Below are positions 32,604-41,444 of a stretch of DNA of 64,000 nt, in pieces. Position numbers and translations under genes: made by a program. The stretch spans positions 1 to 64,000 of the forward strand of contig JAFZTS010000071.1 in the NCBI GenBank assembly GCA_017618715.1. Reading direction: 5' to 3'. The notes under the pieces were generated by a model. The model saw only the letters and a list, made by a program, of their open reading frames with translations, was not told the DNA's origin and did not search any database. Position 1 is the first letter of the stretch. Every line of letters begins with the position of its first letter. This DNA comes from Bacteroidales bacterium. Its GTDB lineage: Bacteria; Bacteroidota; Bacteroidia; Bacteroidales; UBA3663.

Positions 32604-33800
32604 ATGGAATCTTTATTCAAAAAACATCGCATACTCATTTCTCAAGTCAGTACAAAAATCATTCGAGAAATGATGAATACGGTCAATTGGAACCAACAAT
32701 TGGTGGCCATTCGCGGATCTCGAGGAGTTGGCAAGACCACACTTTTGCGTCAGTACATCAAGGAGCATTATGGAGTCAATGCAGGCAAAGCCCTCTATTG
32801 TGTTTTGGATAGCATGTACTTTACCAATCATACATTATTAGAATTGGCAGAGAACTTTTATATTATGGGAGGCAAACATTTGTTTCTCGACGAAGTTCAC
32901 AAATACCCTACCTGGAGCAAGGAGCTAAAGGAGATAATCGACTTGTGGCCCGATATGAAAATTACTTTTACAGGTTCGTCGCTGATACAAATCTTGAACG
33001 CTGATGCCGACTTGTCACGAAGAGTGCTCAGTTACAATATGGCTGGATTGTCCTTCAGAGAGTTCCTTCATTTTTATAAAGGCATTACATTACCTGTTTA
33101 TAAGTTAGAAGAGATCTTGACAGATGCGGATGCTATCTGCGAAGAGGTTCGCAAAGCTTGTCATCCTCAACCCCTTTTTGAGGAGTACCTGCACGTGGGC
33201 TACTATCCTTTCTACGATGGCAACGAAATTGAGTACGACTGGCGTATCGAAAATGTGGTCAGTTTCATTATCGACCAGGAGATGACTCAATTCTGCGGCG
33301 TGGATCCTGCCTATACACGAAAACTAAAAGCCCTGATGATGTATCTCGCAGAGAACATGCCCTATGAAGTTAACATAAACAAGCTTTCTTCTTATTTGGA
33401 AATCAATAAGACAACCGTGCTCAATTACTTAGCGAGCATGCAAAGAGCAGAACTTCTGAATTTACTCTATTCCGACAACAAATCGGTAACAAAGATGCAG
33501 AAGCCCGACAAGATCTATATCCACAACCCCAATATATTGTGCGCCTTAGGTGCGAAGCAGAACATCGGGACGATGAGGGAGTGCTTTGTGGTGAACCAAT
33601 TATCGAAAGACCACACCGTAGAATACGGAAAAACAAAAGGAGACTTCCGAGTGGATGGAAAAATCACTTTCGAAGTAGGAGGCAAGGATAAGACATTCGA
33701 TCAAATTGCCGATATGCCTAACTCGTATATTTTAGCAGATTCGATGGAGTTCCCCATCGGAAAGAAGCTGCCTCTTTGGATAGTAGGACTTCTGTATTGA
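32604..33800 (+). CDS. AAA ATPase with DUF4143-like C-terminal domain
   Basis: A 398-residue cytoplasmic P-loop ATPase of the large uncharacterised AAA/DUF4143 group found in many copies in Bacteroidales. Walker A is GSRGVGKTT (38-46), Walker B is KHLFLDEVHKYP, and sensor-like FTGSSLIQIL follows. A winged-helix-like middle (INKLSSYLEINKTTVLNYLASMQ) and the C-terminal nuclease-like fold (GDFRVDGKITFEVGGKDK) are as in the family. The function is unknown; DNA binding or regulation of self-recognition genes has been suggested. The ATG at 32604 is chosen over an earlier in-frame codon that overlaps the -7 box. AT content is higher than in the enzymes around it. Confidence 0.85.
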   Translation: MESLFKKHRILISQVSTKIIREMMNTVNWNQQLVAIRGSRGVGKTTLLRQYIKEHYGVNAGKALYCVLDSMYFTNHTLLELAENFYIMGGKHLFLDEVHKYPTWSKELKEIIDLWPDMKITFTGSSLIQILNADADLSRRVLSYNMAGLSFREFLHFYKGITLPVYKLEEILTDADAICEEVRKACHPQPLFEEYLHVGYYPFYDGNEIEYDWRIENVVSFIIDQEMTQFCGVDPAYTRKLKALMMYLAENMPYEVNINKLSSYLEINKTTVLNYLASMQRAELLNLLYSDNKSVTKMQKPDKIYIHNPNILCALGAKQNIGTMRECFVVNQLSKDHTVEYGKTKGDFRVDGKITFEVGGKDKTFDQIADMPNSYILADSMEFPIGKKLPLWIVGLLY

Positions 33801-33810
33801 TTCAATTTAA

Positions 33811-34572
33811 TCAGCATGGAGGGTTATTGCGAAGCTTCCCATCCTTAAAGCAATGCTGGCAATAATTGAAGTTTGTGCTGCCATCTGCATTCGTTCCGCA
33901 GTCTTCGATGCGTGTCAAGGGCGTGCCACAACTCATACAGAACAGAGGCAGTTGCCCCTCTTGGAACACTTTGGGCTTCATGGGGAACGTCGCTTCGTAG
34001 GCCTCGAATGCCTCAAGGTTCTCGAAAGCCACGAAGTAGCCCTTCGGAGGGCAATAGGTGGCCTCGGTTATACCATTCGATGCCAACCAACCTGGGATTA
34101 GTTCTTGGGCGAGGAAATAGGGGACTTCGGCATCTTTAGGCTCATCGTGATAATGGATGTTCAACTTGTAGGCAAGGTCGAAGCCCGCATGACGGTAAAA
34201 ATCGATGTTGCCTTCCATGCAAAGGAATCCGACACCCAACTCCCGTGCTTTCTCCAAGGCATACTGCAGTAACTTCAGTCCATAGCCTTTGCGTTTGTAG
34301 TCGGGATGGATGCTGATGGGGCCAAATGTCCATGAAGGGAAGCGCCTACCGTCCTCTAATTCCAATTCTGCCTTTGAGAACATCACATGGCCGATGATTT
34401 TATCATCTTCTTCCATCACGAAATCAAGTTCAGGGATGAAGTCGGGGTTGTTCCTGTACTGGTTGAGCACATAATGCTCGGTGCATCCGGGACGATAGAT
34501 GTTCCAGAATGACTCGCGTGTGAGGTTCTCAACCTCACGATAATCTTTGGGTTGTTCTAATCTGATATTCAT
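33811..34572 (-). CDS. GNAT acetyltransferase fused to a C-terminal zinc ribbon
   Basis: A 253-residue protein in two parts. Residues 1-160 form a GNAT domain (FGPISIHPDYKRKGYGLKLL, with the RKGYG acetyl-CoA loop). Residues about 205-253 form a four-cysteine zinc ribbon (FCMSCGTPL, CGTNADGS, YCQHCFKDG) of the putative zinc-ribbon family usually found alone or at the end of small redox proteins. The acceptor is unknown. The start overlaps the stop of the YjbR gene by 4 nt, so they form an operon. Confidence 0.88.
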   Translation of the reverse strand: MNIRLEQPKDYREVENLTRESFWNIYRPGCTEHYVLNQYRNNPDFIPELDFVMEEDDKIIGHVMFSKAELELEDGRRFPSWTFGPISIHPDYKRKGYGLKLLQYALEKARELGVGFLCMEGNIDFYRHAGFDLAYKLNIHYHDEPKDAEVPYFLAQELIPGWLASNGITEATYCPPKGYFVAFENLEAFEAYEATFPMKPKVFQEGQLPLFCMSCGTPLTRIEDCGTNADGSTNFNYCQHCFKDGKLRNNPPC

Positions 34573-34922
34573 GGTTTTGTTTTATTGTTTTTTTCTTTGA
34601 CTATTTCGTAAGATTTGCGTACCAACATTTTCAGTTCTTCGTCGGATAAGTCCATATTGGGTTGGACGTTTATCCAGTATCTCTTGTCACCGTTGAACGG
34701 ATCTCCAATGGCTTGATAACGTTCCTTCAAGTCTGCTATTTCCCAGGGAAGGCATTTGATGGTGATGTTTGAGAAGTCATCGACGTTGAAGTAGCAGAAC
34801 ATGTGGCCAGCGACATAAAATACGAGTATAGTGAACTTGCCCTTCGAAAACTTCTCAAAGGGTGTCGCCTCGGATACATCGGGCAACGATAGGCAATATT
34901 CATGGAACTCTTCAATGGTCAT
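34569..34922 (-). CDS. MmcQ/YjbR family protein
   Basis: A 117-residue cytoplasmic protein with the compact double-wing MmcQ/YjbR fold. Family features are the N-terminal EFHEYCLSLPDVSEATPF, the KCLPWEIADLKERY core, NKRYWINVQ-type strand (here DKRYWINVQ) and LSDEELKMLVRKSYEIV. A DNA-binding role has been proposed for the family but is not established. It is first in a two-gene operon, with a 4-nt overlap into the GNAT-zinc ribbon gene. No consensus promoter was found just upstream. Confidence 0.9.
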   Translation of the reverse strand: MTIEEFHEYCLSLPDVSEATPFEKFSKGKFTILVFYVAGHMFCYFNVDDFSNITIKCLPWEIADLKERYQAIGDPFNGDKRYWINVQPNMDLSDEELKMLVRKSYEIVKEKNNKTKP

Positions 34923-34974
34923 TTCGATAAATCTTGCTGGTACTAACTTGCAAATGCTGTTTTATCTGATGTTC

Positions 34975-35268
34975 TTATTTGTTGAAAATGTGTCTTATTG
35001 CATCAATAGGCGAATAGAAAATCATTCTCGGACCGACCCAGCGCATGACCTTGCGAATCTGTTCACGCTCTTTTGGTGCATAGCAATGGGTGGGGCAGTT
35101 CTTGCAAGCACTTTTTTTCTCTCCATATCTGCAATGATCGAGATGACGACAAGCATATTCTGCCAGATGCTGATATTCTTCTGGCACTGTGTTTTCCTTC
35201 AGATGATGACGGCAATATAGTTCTATCATCTTTCTGACAGTCTGTTTTTCTCGCTCTATCCTGTTCAT
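34975..35268 (-). CDS. YgbA-like nitrous oxide-stimulated promoter family protein
   Basis: A 97-residue, Cys-rich protein matching the family named after a nitrous-oxide-stimulated promoter, whose E. coli member YgbA is induced by nitrosative stress. The visible pattern is IELYCRHHL, then YACRHLDHCRYGEKKSACKNC, then THCY and the conserved KVMRWVGPRMIFYSP end. Seven cysteines suggest metal or Fe-S binding (inference). It lies 15 bp after the small exported protein gene on the same strand, so both probably use the promoter at 35785-35819. Confidence 0.85.
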   Translation of the reverse strand: MNRIEREKQTVRKMIELYCRHHLKENTVPEEYQHLAEYACRHLDHCRYGEKKSACKNCPTHCYAPKEREQIRKVMRWVGPRMIFYSPIDAIRHIFNK

Positions 35269-35283
35269 ACCTAATGATGCTTT

Positions 35284-35757
35284 TTATTTTCGATTGATTT
35301 TAAGGGTTCTGTGACTGTTGATGTTAAGCAGATAGATGCCCTTGGGGAGAGAAGCGAGTGAAACTACTTGACGATTGTCAAACGCATTTATATTGTTTGG
35401 ATAAAAAGTGCCGTCAATACCATAAAGCCGAACGATGGTGCCGGGTGAAACATTTGTGATCACGATTTGGTCATCCTCCTGCCAGACGATGGCTAGGTCT
35501 TCATCCATACGTGGAGAACGTATGTCGGACAAACCTTCCTTGAAATGAAAGTTCGCTACATTCACCATTTCTATCTCCGTCTTCTGACCTTCAGCGCTGA
35601 TGATAAGATTCTGTTCGGCAAAAGTGAGCACAGGTCGCGTGGAGAGGGCGAACGTCATATCTGTTCCATCGGTGAAGTCAATCACCAGCAGATAATCTTT
35701 TGCCCAAACCATACTGCTCATGCAAAGGCCGAATAACAGAAGAAATAGTCTTTTCAT
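35284..35757 (-). CDS. Small exported protein with type IX-like sorting domain
   Basis: A 157-residue exported protein. Signal peptide 1-19 (ends MVWAK), a short beta-rich domain (YLLVIDFTDGTDMTFALS) and a C-terminal 65-residue region that matches type A sorting domains: IVWQEDDQIVITN, VRLYGIDG, and the terminal LPKGIYLLNINSHRTLKINRK motif (read here in two parts, LPKGIYLLNI and HRTLKINRK). Almost nothing remains besides the sorting domain, so the mature role is unclear. It has a consensus promoter and a likely downstream partner, the YgbA-like gene. Confidence 0.75.
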   Translation of the reverse strand: MKRLFLLLFGLCMSSMVWAKDYLLVIDFTDGTDMTFALSTRPVLTFAEQNLIISAEGQKTEIEMVNVANFHFKEGLSDIRSPRMDEDLAIVWQEDDQIVITNVSPGTIVRLYGIDGTFYPNNINAFDNRQVVSLASLPKGIYLLNINSHRTLKINRK

Positions 35758-35784
35758 GAATGTTTGTTAGTGTAATTTGATTTG

Positions 35785-35819
35785 CAAAGATACAACTATT
35801 TCCTCACAATTCCAAATTC
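35785..35819 (-). promoter_or_regulatory. Promoter of the small exported protein gene
   Basis: Minus strand: GAATTTGG (35819-35812) and TATCTTTG (35792-35785), 20-nt spacer. The leader is about 25 nt. Confidence 0.75.
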
Positions 35820-35895
35820 TCTATCATATTTTTACCAAGAGGAGTCCATAATCTGAGCTGTGACATGCAAAAATCTATAAAATAATCGACGATTA

Positions 35896-35927
35896 TTTGG
35901 AAATTTCGATTTATTATTGTAAATTTG
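35896..35927 (+). promoter_or_regulatory. Promoter of the GH35 gene
   Basis: TTTG 35896-35899 and TAAATTTG 35920-35927 with a 20-nt spacer. The leader to ATG 35958 is about 25 nt. Confidence 0.75.
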
Positions 35928-35957
35928 CAGCGAAAATAGAAACTAACACTCAAATAT

Positions 35958-38369
35958 ATGATGAAAAACTTTATTGCCGCAATACTGCTTACCGTGGGCT
36001 TTCTTGGCTCGACGGTAACAGCTGAAGCCGCCTCTGTACCTGCTGCAAAGACGACGACACCGACCGTTGGCACGTTCGAGGCTGGCAAGGGTACGTTCCT
36101 CCTCAATGGAGAACCATTTGTTGTCAAGGCAGCCGAGGTTCATTATCCTCGTATCCCTCGTCCCTATTGGGAACACCGCATCCAGATGTGCAAGGCACTT
36201 GGCATGAATACGCTGTGCCTCTATGTGTTCTGGAATATCCATGAGCAGCACGAAGGTGTGTTCGACTTCACCGAGAACAACGACCTCCGCGCCTTCATCC
36301 GATTGGCTCAGAAGAACGACATGTATATCATCCTTCGTCCCGGTCCGTACGTTTGTGCCGAATGGGAGATGGGTGGTCTGCCCTGGTGGTTGCTCAAGAA
36401 GAAGGATATCCGTCTGCGTGAGCTTGACCCCTATTTCATGGAGCGCTTGAAGATATTCGAGTCGAAGGTGGCTGAGCAGGTGGCCGACCTCACCATCGAC
36501 AAGGGGGGTCCTATCATCATGGTTCAGGTGGAGAACGAATACGGTTCGTATGGTGTCGATAAGCCTTATGTGAGTGCCGTACGCGACGCATTGCGTGAGG
36601 TGGGTTTCGACAAGGTGCAGTTGTTCCAGTGCGACTGGTCGAGCAACTTCACCAACAACGGTCTCGACGATCTCATCTGGACGATGAACTTCGGCACGGG
36701 TGCCAATATCGACAACGAGTTCCGTCGTCTCGGCGAACTGCGTCCCGATGCTCCGAAGATGTGCTCGGAGTTCTGGAGCGGATGGTTCGACAAGTGGGGC
36801 GGCAAGCATGAGACGCGTGGCTCGAAGGATATGGTTGATGGCCTCGACGAAATGTTGTCGAAGGGCATCTCTTTCTCACTCTACATGACGCATGGCGGTA
36901 CCAACTGGGGCCATTGGGCTGGTGCCAACAGTCCGGGCTTCGCTCCCGACGTGACCAGCTATGATTACGATGCTCCCATCAACGAGGCAGGTCAGGCTAC
37001 GCCCAAGTACTACGAGCTGCGTGCGATGTTGGGCAAATACATGAACGGACAAAAGCAGAGCAAGGTGCCTGCTGCCATCCCAACCATCGCCATCCCTAAG
37101 ATTCAGTTCACCGAGGTGGCTCCCATCTTCGACAATCTTCCTGCCGGTAAGGTTACAAGTGGCATCAAGACCATGGAGGAGTTCGATCAGGGTTGGGGCA
37201 GCATCAACTATCGTTACACCTTCGACCAGGACATCCCGGCCAGTGTGCTCCGCGTGACCGAGCCTCATGACTATGCACAGATCTTCGTGAACGGTGTGAA
37301 GGTGGGTGCCCTCGATCGTCGCGAACATGAGACCGAGATGAAGATGCCTGCTGTCAAGAAGGGCGACCAGCTCGACATTCTGGTGGAGGCCATGGGACGC
37401 ATCAACTTCGGACGCGCCATCAAGGACTTCAAGGGCATCACCGAGAAGGTGGAGTTCATCTATCAGATTGGTGCCGAATCATCGGCTACCGTTACTGTTG
37501 AGCCTACGCTTTGGACTGTCTATAACATCGGCGACGACTACGAGACTGTGAAGGCCATGCGTTGGCAACCACTTGCCAAGGCCGAACAGTATCCTGCCGC
37601 TGCCTATCGTGCCACCTTCAAGCTCAGCAAGGTGGGTGATACCTTCATCAATCTGGAGACCTGGGGCAAGGGTCAGCTTTATGTCAACGGTCATCCGATG
37701 GGTCGTTTCTGGCAGATTGGCCCTCAGCAGACATTGTATATGCCGGGCTGCTGGCTCAAGAAGGGCGAAAACGAAATCATCGTAGTCGATATTGTCGGCC
37801 CGGATGATCCTGTAGTCGAAGGACTGAAGGAACCCATCATCGACCGCCTCAACCTCAAGGGTCCACAGACACATCGCAAGCAGGGCGAGAACCTCGACCT
37901 TAGTGGAGAGAAACCCGTGAAGGAAGGAAGCTTCGCCGCCGGCAATGGCTGGCAGGAGGTTCGTTTCGATCAGCCCGTTTCTGGACGTTACGTCTGCATC
38001 GAAGCTCTCAATGTACACGATGCGAAGGCAGCCGAAGGAAAGGTGGCTAAGGGCATAGCCTGTATCGCCGAGTGGTATATGCTCGACGAACAGGGCAAGC
38101 GTCTGAGCCGCGAGCCTTGGCAGGCCGACTATGCCGACGATGAGAACATCACCGACGGCAACCAGACTGCCGACAAGATCTTCGACCTGCAGGAGAGCAC
38201 CTATTGGAGCACCAACCGCAAGTCTGCCTTCCCCCACCAGCTCATCATCGACCTGGGCAAGGACTACACCTTCGGCGGCTTCCAGTATCTGCCTCGTGTC
38301 GAAGCCGGCGCTCCCGGCAGCATCTGCGACTATCGCATCTATGTGAAGTCGGGAACGTTTAAGAAGTGA
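35958..38369 (+). CDS. Beta-galactosidase, GH35
   Basis: An 803-residue exported GH35 beta-galactosidase, a retaining enzyme releasing terminal galactose from galactans or arabinogalactan. Signal peptide 1-25 (ends TAEAAS). The TIM barrel (about 40-360) contains AAEVHYPRIPRPYW, LRPGPYVCAEWEMGGLPWWL (shown in the conserved order), acid/base Glu194 in VQVENEYGSYG and nucleophile Glu271 in KMCSEFWSGWFDKWG, then SLYMTHGGTNWG. Beta-sandwich domains follow (about 400-640), and the last 140 residues look like an F5/8-type carbohydrate-binding domain. It is followed by a Nudix gene 5 bp later, probably co-transcribed. Confidence 0.95.
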   Translation: MMKNFIAAILLTVGFLGSTVTAEAASVPAAKTTTPTVGTFEAGKGTFLLNGEPFVVKAAEVHYPRIPRPYWEHRIQMCKALGMNTLCLYVFWNIHEQHEGVFDFTENNDLRAFIRLAQKNDMYIILRPGPYVCAEWEMGGLPWWLLKKKDIRLRELDPYFMERLKIFESKVAEQVADLTIDKGGPIIMVQVENEYGSYGVDKPYVSAVRDALREVGFDKVQLFQCDWSSNFTNNGLDDLIWTMNFGTGANIDNEFRRLGELRPDAPKMCSEFWSGWFDKWGGKHETRGSKDMVDGLDEMLSKGISFSLYMTHGGTNWGHWAGANSPGFAPDVTSYDYDAPINEAGQATPKYYELRAMLGKYMNGQKQSKVPAAIPTIAIPKIQFTEVAPIFDNLPAGKVTSGIKTMEEFDQGWGSINYRYTFDQDIPASVLRVTEPHDYAQIFVNGVKVGALDRREHETEMKMPAVKKGDQLDILVEAMGRINFGRAIKDFKGITEKVEFIYQIGAESSATVTVEPTLWTVYNIGDDYETVKAMRWQPLAKAEQYPAAAYRATFKLSKVGDTFINLETWGKGQLYVNGHPMGRFWQIGPQQTLYMPGCWLKKGENEIIVVDIVGPDDPVVEGLKEPIIDRLNLKGPQTHRKQGENLDLSGEKPVKEGSFAAGNGWQEVRFDQPVSGRYVCIEALNVHDAKAAEGKVAKGIACIAEWYMLDEQGKRLSREPWQADYADDENITDGNQTADKIFDLQESTYWSTNRKSAFPHQLIIDLGKDYTFGGFQYLPRVEAGAPGSICDYRIYVKSGTFKK

Positions 38370-38374
38370 TAACT

Positions 38375-38926
38375 ATGTTCAACGAAACTCATCCGTTCTA
38401 TCGCTTCCACTACTGCCCGCTGTGCGGCAGCAACCGTTTCGTGGAGCATGGCCCGCAGGCGCGGCATTGCGAAGATTGCGGTTTCACCTATTACACCAAT
38501 CCTCGCGGTGCTACTGTCGCCGTGATAATCAATGATCGGGGCGAACTGCTTTGCGGCCTTCGTGCCCACAATCCTTTCAAGGGTACAAGGGACATGGTAG
38601 GCGGGTTCCTCGACCTCGATGAGACGGCCGAAGAAGGCATGTGCCGCGAAATCAAGGAGGAAACCGGATTGGTGGTCAAGCCCGAGGATCTGCGCTATCT
38701 CTTCAGCTTGCCCAATCGGTATCCCTATTCGGGCATCATGTGCCGCACCATTGACCTCTTCTTCGAGGTGCGTGTCGAAGGCCATCCCCAAGTGGGCGGA
38801 CTCGATGACATCTCTTCCCTTGAGTGGGTTCCGCTGGAGGGCCTCAACATCGACGAGTTCGGTCTCGCCTCGGTACGCACCGGCTTGGCGAAGTATCTCA
38901 ACCCCTCAAGCCCAGACCCCCTCTAA
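38375..38926 (+). CDS. Nudix hydrolase with N-terminal zinc ribbon
   Basis: A 183-residue cytoplasmic pyrophosphohydrolase. An N-terminal zinc ribbon (CPLCGS at 14-19 and CEDCGF at 32-37) precedes the Nudix domain, whose box runs G77 to G98 (GGFLDLDETAEEGMC then REIKEETG). The arrangement resembles NudC-type NADH or RNA-cap hydrolases, though the protein is shorter. The ATG at 38375 is used; an upstream in-frame GTG overlaps the GH35 stop. It probably rides on the GH35 transcript. The substrate is unknown. Confidence 0.9.
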   Translation: MFNETHPFYRFHYCPLCGSNRFVEHGPQARHCEDCGFTYYTNPRGATVAVIINDRGELLCGLRAHNPFKGTRDMVGGFLDLDETAEEGMCREIKEETGLVVKPEDLRYLFSLPNRYPYSGIMCRTIDLFFEVRVEGHPQVGGLDDISSLEWVPLEGLNIDEFGLASVRTGLAKYLNPSSPDPL

Positions 38927-38984
38927 TCCCTCTTAACCCCTCAAACCCCTCAAACTTTTCCACCCTTTCTAAATCCAAAAGGCT

Positions 38985-40238
38985 ATGATTCGCCAATATC
39001 TACTTTTGACACTTCTTTTCCTGTTGCCTTGCTCCCTCGTGGCGCAAGACAGTGTGCTTGTTACTCTGCGTGGCATCGTCACCGATCATGACAATGGGAA
39101 GCGCTTGCCCGACGTGCAGGTACATGTAGGTGGCTCCAATGTGGCTACCATGACCAATGCCGATGGTCGGTTCAGCTTACGTCTGGCCCAGATTCCTGAG
39201 CGTCTGCTTTTCTCTTCGATAGGCTATGCCACCGTGGTGGTAGGTCGTGAGGAACTCGAAAAGACACAGCCCGTGGAGGAAGGCAAGCCCGTACAGGAGC
39301 TACGCATCTCCATGCAGACTCGTTTCACCTTCCTGAACGACGTCTTTGTCTATTCGCCCGAGAACATCCTCAATGCCGCCATCGAACGCATTCCGCAGAA
39401 CTTCCCGGTTTTGTCTCAGAGTTACGAGGCATTCTATCGCGAGACGATACAGAAGCGCAACAAGTATGTGAGCGTGTCGGAGGCTGTGATGGAGCTCTAC
39501 AAGACGAGTTACGAGGAATCTCCGCAGCGCGACATGGCCTGCATGGTGAAGGGGCGTAGTCTGCTAAGCCAACGTGCCAGGGACACTGTCTCGGTGCATG
39601 TGATGGGTGGACCCATCGAGTCGCTGATGCTCGATCTGGTCAAGAACCGCGAACTGTTCCTCAACCCCGAGATGCTGCAACGCTATCTCCTTGAGATTGA
39701 GACCCCGCAGACTATCGACAATCGTCCGCAGTATGTCATCTCTTTCCGTCCGGGGACGACCTACATCGATCCGCTGTTCAGTGGAAAGATCTTCATCGAC
39801 TATGCCAACCTCACCTTTACGCGTATCGAGTACAACATGGATATGAGCGATGTGGGAAAGGCATCGGCAGCCATCCTTGCCAAGAAGCCTTTCGGCATGC
39901 GCTTCAAGGCACGTGGCCTCAGTATTGTGATGAATTATCATTTCGATGGTCATTTCAGCTACTTGCGATACCTTGGTGTGACTTATAAGTTCGATTGCGA
40001 CTGGAAGAAACGCGGCTTCGCCACCCATTACGAAGCCAACTCCGAGATGCTGATTACCGACATCAAGCCCATGGCCATCCGTCCCAATCGTCATACCGCC
40101 TTCCGTCAACACGACACGTTGGCTCGTCAACTGAATGACTTCGATGATCCCGACTTCTGGAAGGACTACAACATTCTGCTCCCTACCGAGAGTCTCGAGA
40201 ATGCCTTCCGTCGCATCAAGAAGACGTATAATCAATAA
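38985..40238 (+). CDS. Exported protein with carboxypeptidase-regulatory-like domain
   Basis: A 417-residue exported protein. Signal peptide 1-20 (ends SLVAQ). Residues about 25-105 are a CarboxypepD-regulatory-like beta-sandwich (VTLRGIVTDHDNGKRLPDV, MTNADGRFSLRL), as at the front of TonB-linked proteins. The rest (PENILNAAIERIPQNFP onward) matches the region that follows this domain in many Bacteroidota outer-membrane-associated proteins, including DUF5686-like ones, but lacks their beta-barrel. The function is unknown. It ends 5 bp before manA, so the two are co-transcribed. The gap upstream (38927-38984) has CCCCTCAAA repeats only. Confidence 0.8.
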   Translation: MIRQYLLLTLLFLLPCSLVAQDSVLVTLRGIVTDHDNGKRLPDVQVHVGGSNVATMTNADGRFSLRLAQIPERLLFSSIGYATVVVGREELEKTQPVEEGKPVQELRISMQTRFTFLNDVFVYSPENILNAAIERIPQNFPVLSQSYEAFYRETIQKRNKYVSVSEAVMELYKTSYEESPQRDMACMVKGRSLLSQRARDTVSVHVMGGPIESLMLDLVKNRELFLNPEMLQRYLLEIETPQTIDNRPQYVISFRPGTTYIDPLFSGKIFIDYANLTFTRIEYNMDMSDVGKASAAILAKKPFGMRFKARGLSIVMNYHFDGHFSYLRYLGVTYKFDCDWKKRGFATHYEANSEMLITDIKPMAIRPNRHTAFRQHDTLARQLNDFDDPDFWKDYNILLPTESLENAFRRIKKTYNQ

Positions 40239-40243
40239 ACTTA

Positions 40244-41203
40244 ATGAAACCATTCAAATTTGAACCATTTTTGAAGACCACCATTTGGGGTGGCGAACAA
40301 ATAGCAGCATTCAAGAATATCGATATTGATAAACAGAATGTCGGTGAATCGTGGGAGATAAGTGACATCCCCGGTTGTGAGAGCATCGTTGCCTCGGGTA
40401 GCGACAAGGGGCTTAAGCTTGTTGAACTGATCAATAAATACAAGGAACAGCTCGTGGGCAAGAAGGTCTATGCGAAGTTCGGCAACCATTTCCCCTTGCT
40501 TGTCAAGTTCATCGATTCCCGACATAATCTCTCCGTGCAGGTGCATCCCAACGATGAACTTGCCATGAAGCGTCACAATTGCTCGGGCAAGAGCGAGATG
40601 TGGTATGTCATCAATGCCGAGCCTGGAGCCAAAATCTATACGGGTATGTGCAAGGAGATCACTCCCGAGCGGTATGAGCAGATGGTTACCACTGAGACTG
40701 TCGATGGATATTCGCCAATCATGGATGTCATAGCCACCTACGAGTCTCATCAGGGCGATATCTATTATCTGCCCGCAGGACGCCTTCATGCCATCGGTGC
40801 CGGCAATTTCGTGGCCGAGATACAGCAGACCAGCGACATCACCTATCGTGTCTATGATTACGGACGCCGAGATGCCAATGGCAACACCCGTGAACTCCAC
40901 ATCGAACAGGCCAAGGATGCCATCGATTATCACGTTTATCCTGAGTATCGCAGCACTTACGACAGCACCCTCCTCGATGCTCCATTGGTGCATTGCCCCT
41001 ATTTCAATGTTAATCGGGTGGTGGTGCATGAGGCCATGGATGTCGATTATCAGGTTGATTCGTTTGTCATCATCCTTTGTCTGAGAGGAGAAGCCACGGT
41101 CAATGGGGTGGACGTTCGTCAGGGCGAATCCCTTCTTGTTCCAGCTTGCAACAACAAGCTTCATTTCTTAGGCAATGGCATATTCCTCACGGCAACTGTT
41201 TAG
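40244..41203 (+). CDS. manA: Mannose-6-phosphate isomerase, class I
   Basis: A 319-residue cytoplasmic zinc enzyme interconverting mannose-6-phosphate and fructose-6-phosphate. Cupin-type motifs are KTTIWGGEQI and VGESWEISD at the N-terminus, FPLLVKFIDSRHNLSVQVHPND with the zinc-binding Gln-His pair, GKSEMWYVIN with a ligand Glu, and YLPAGRLHAIG. It is the short Bacteroidota/Firmicutes form rather than the 390-residue E. coli form. It is the natural sink for mannose released by GH125. A strong terminator follows 19 nt after the stop. Confidence 0.96.
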   Translation: MKPFKFEPFLKTTIWGGEQIAAFKNIDIDKQNVGESWEISDIPGCESIVASGSDKGLKLVELINKYKEQLVGKKVYAKFGNHFPLLVKFIDSRHNLSVQVHPNDELAMKRHNCSGKSEMWYVINAEPGAKIYTGMCKEITPERYEQMVTTETVDGYSPIMDVIATYESHQGDIYYLPAGRLHAIGAGNFVAEIQQTSDITYRVYDYGRRDANGNTRELHIEQAKDAIDYHVYPEYRSTYDSTLLDAPLVHCPYFNVNRVVVHEAMDVDYQVDSFVIILCLRGEATVNGVDVRQGESLLVPACNNKLHFLGNGIFLTATV

Positions 41204-41221
41204 ATTCGAAAGCTTTAAACA

Positions 41222-41264
41222 AAAAGCAGAAACGCGTCCGACTTTGCGACGCGTTTCTGCTTTT
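41222..41264 (+). terminator. Rho-independent terminator after manA
   Basis: A perfect 17-bp stem (41222-41238 with 41248-41264; core GCAGAAACGCGTC) with a 9-nt loop. The stem begins with A's and ends with T's, so it could work in both directions. Confidence 0.85.
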
Positions 41265-41314
41265 CGTCGATGAAATCATGCATTCCGTCGATAATTCAAA
41301 AAAAATATTGAAAA

Positions 41315-41349
41315 AAATTTGGAGGGTATTCAGAAAATCACCATATTTG
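41315..41349 (+). promoter_or_regulatory. Promoter of the ankyrin membrane protein gene
   Basis: AAATTTGG at 41315 and CATATTTG at 41342-41349 (one mismatch to TAnnTTTG), TTTG-to-box spacer 20 nt. The leader is about 90 nt and contains the 31-bp repeat described at 41405. Confidence 0.6.
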
Positions 41350-41404
41350 CAACGGACAACCTTGCATAATATTCCATTAGCCACGAGATAGATCCATGAA
41401 CACC

Positions 41405-41435
41405 ATCCCTATGTGACGTGGCTCAGCGAAGCTGT
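41405..41435 (+). repeat. 31-bp repeat, copy A (apparent coding tail)
   Basis: Shares 27 of 31 bases with 43425-43455 and lies 10 bp before the ankyrin gene. In the frame 41392-41448 it reads HHPYVTWLSEAVEII then stop. Most differences from copy B fall at third codon positions, as if both were the 3' end of one gene family left in front of different genes. Confidence 0.7.
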
Positions 41436-41444
41436 GGAAATAAT

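Noticed and set aside
38927-38984. Possible small gene or terminator between the Nudix gene and the 38985 gene
   Set aside because: Only CCCCTCAAA-type direct repeats are present, with no hairpin or open frame.
41418-41444. Upstream GTG start for the ankyrin protein
   Set aside because: These codons are the 31-bp repeat read in another frame. The ATG at 41445 leads directly into the first membrane helix.
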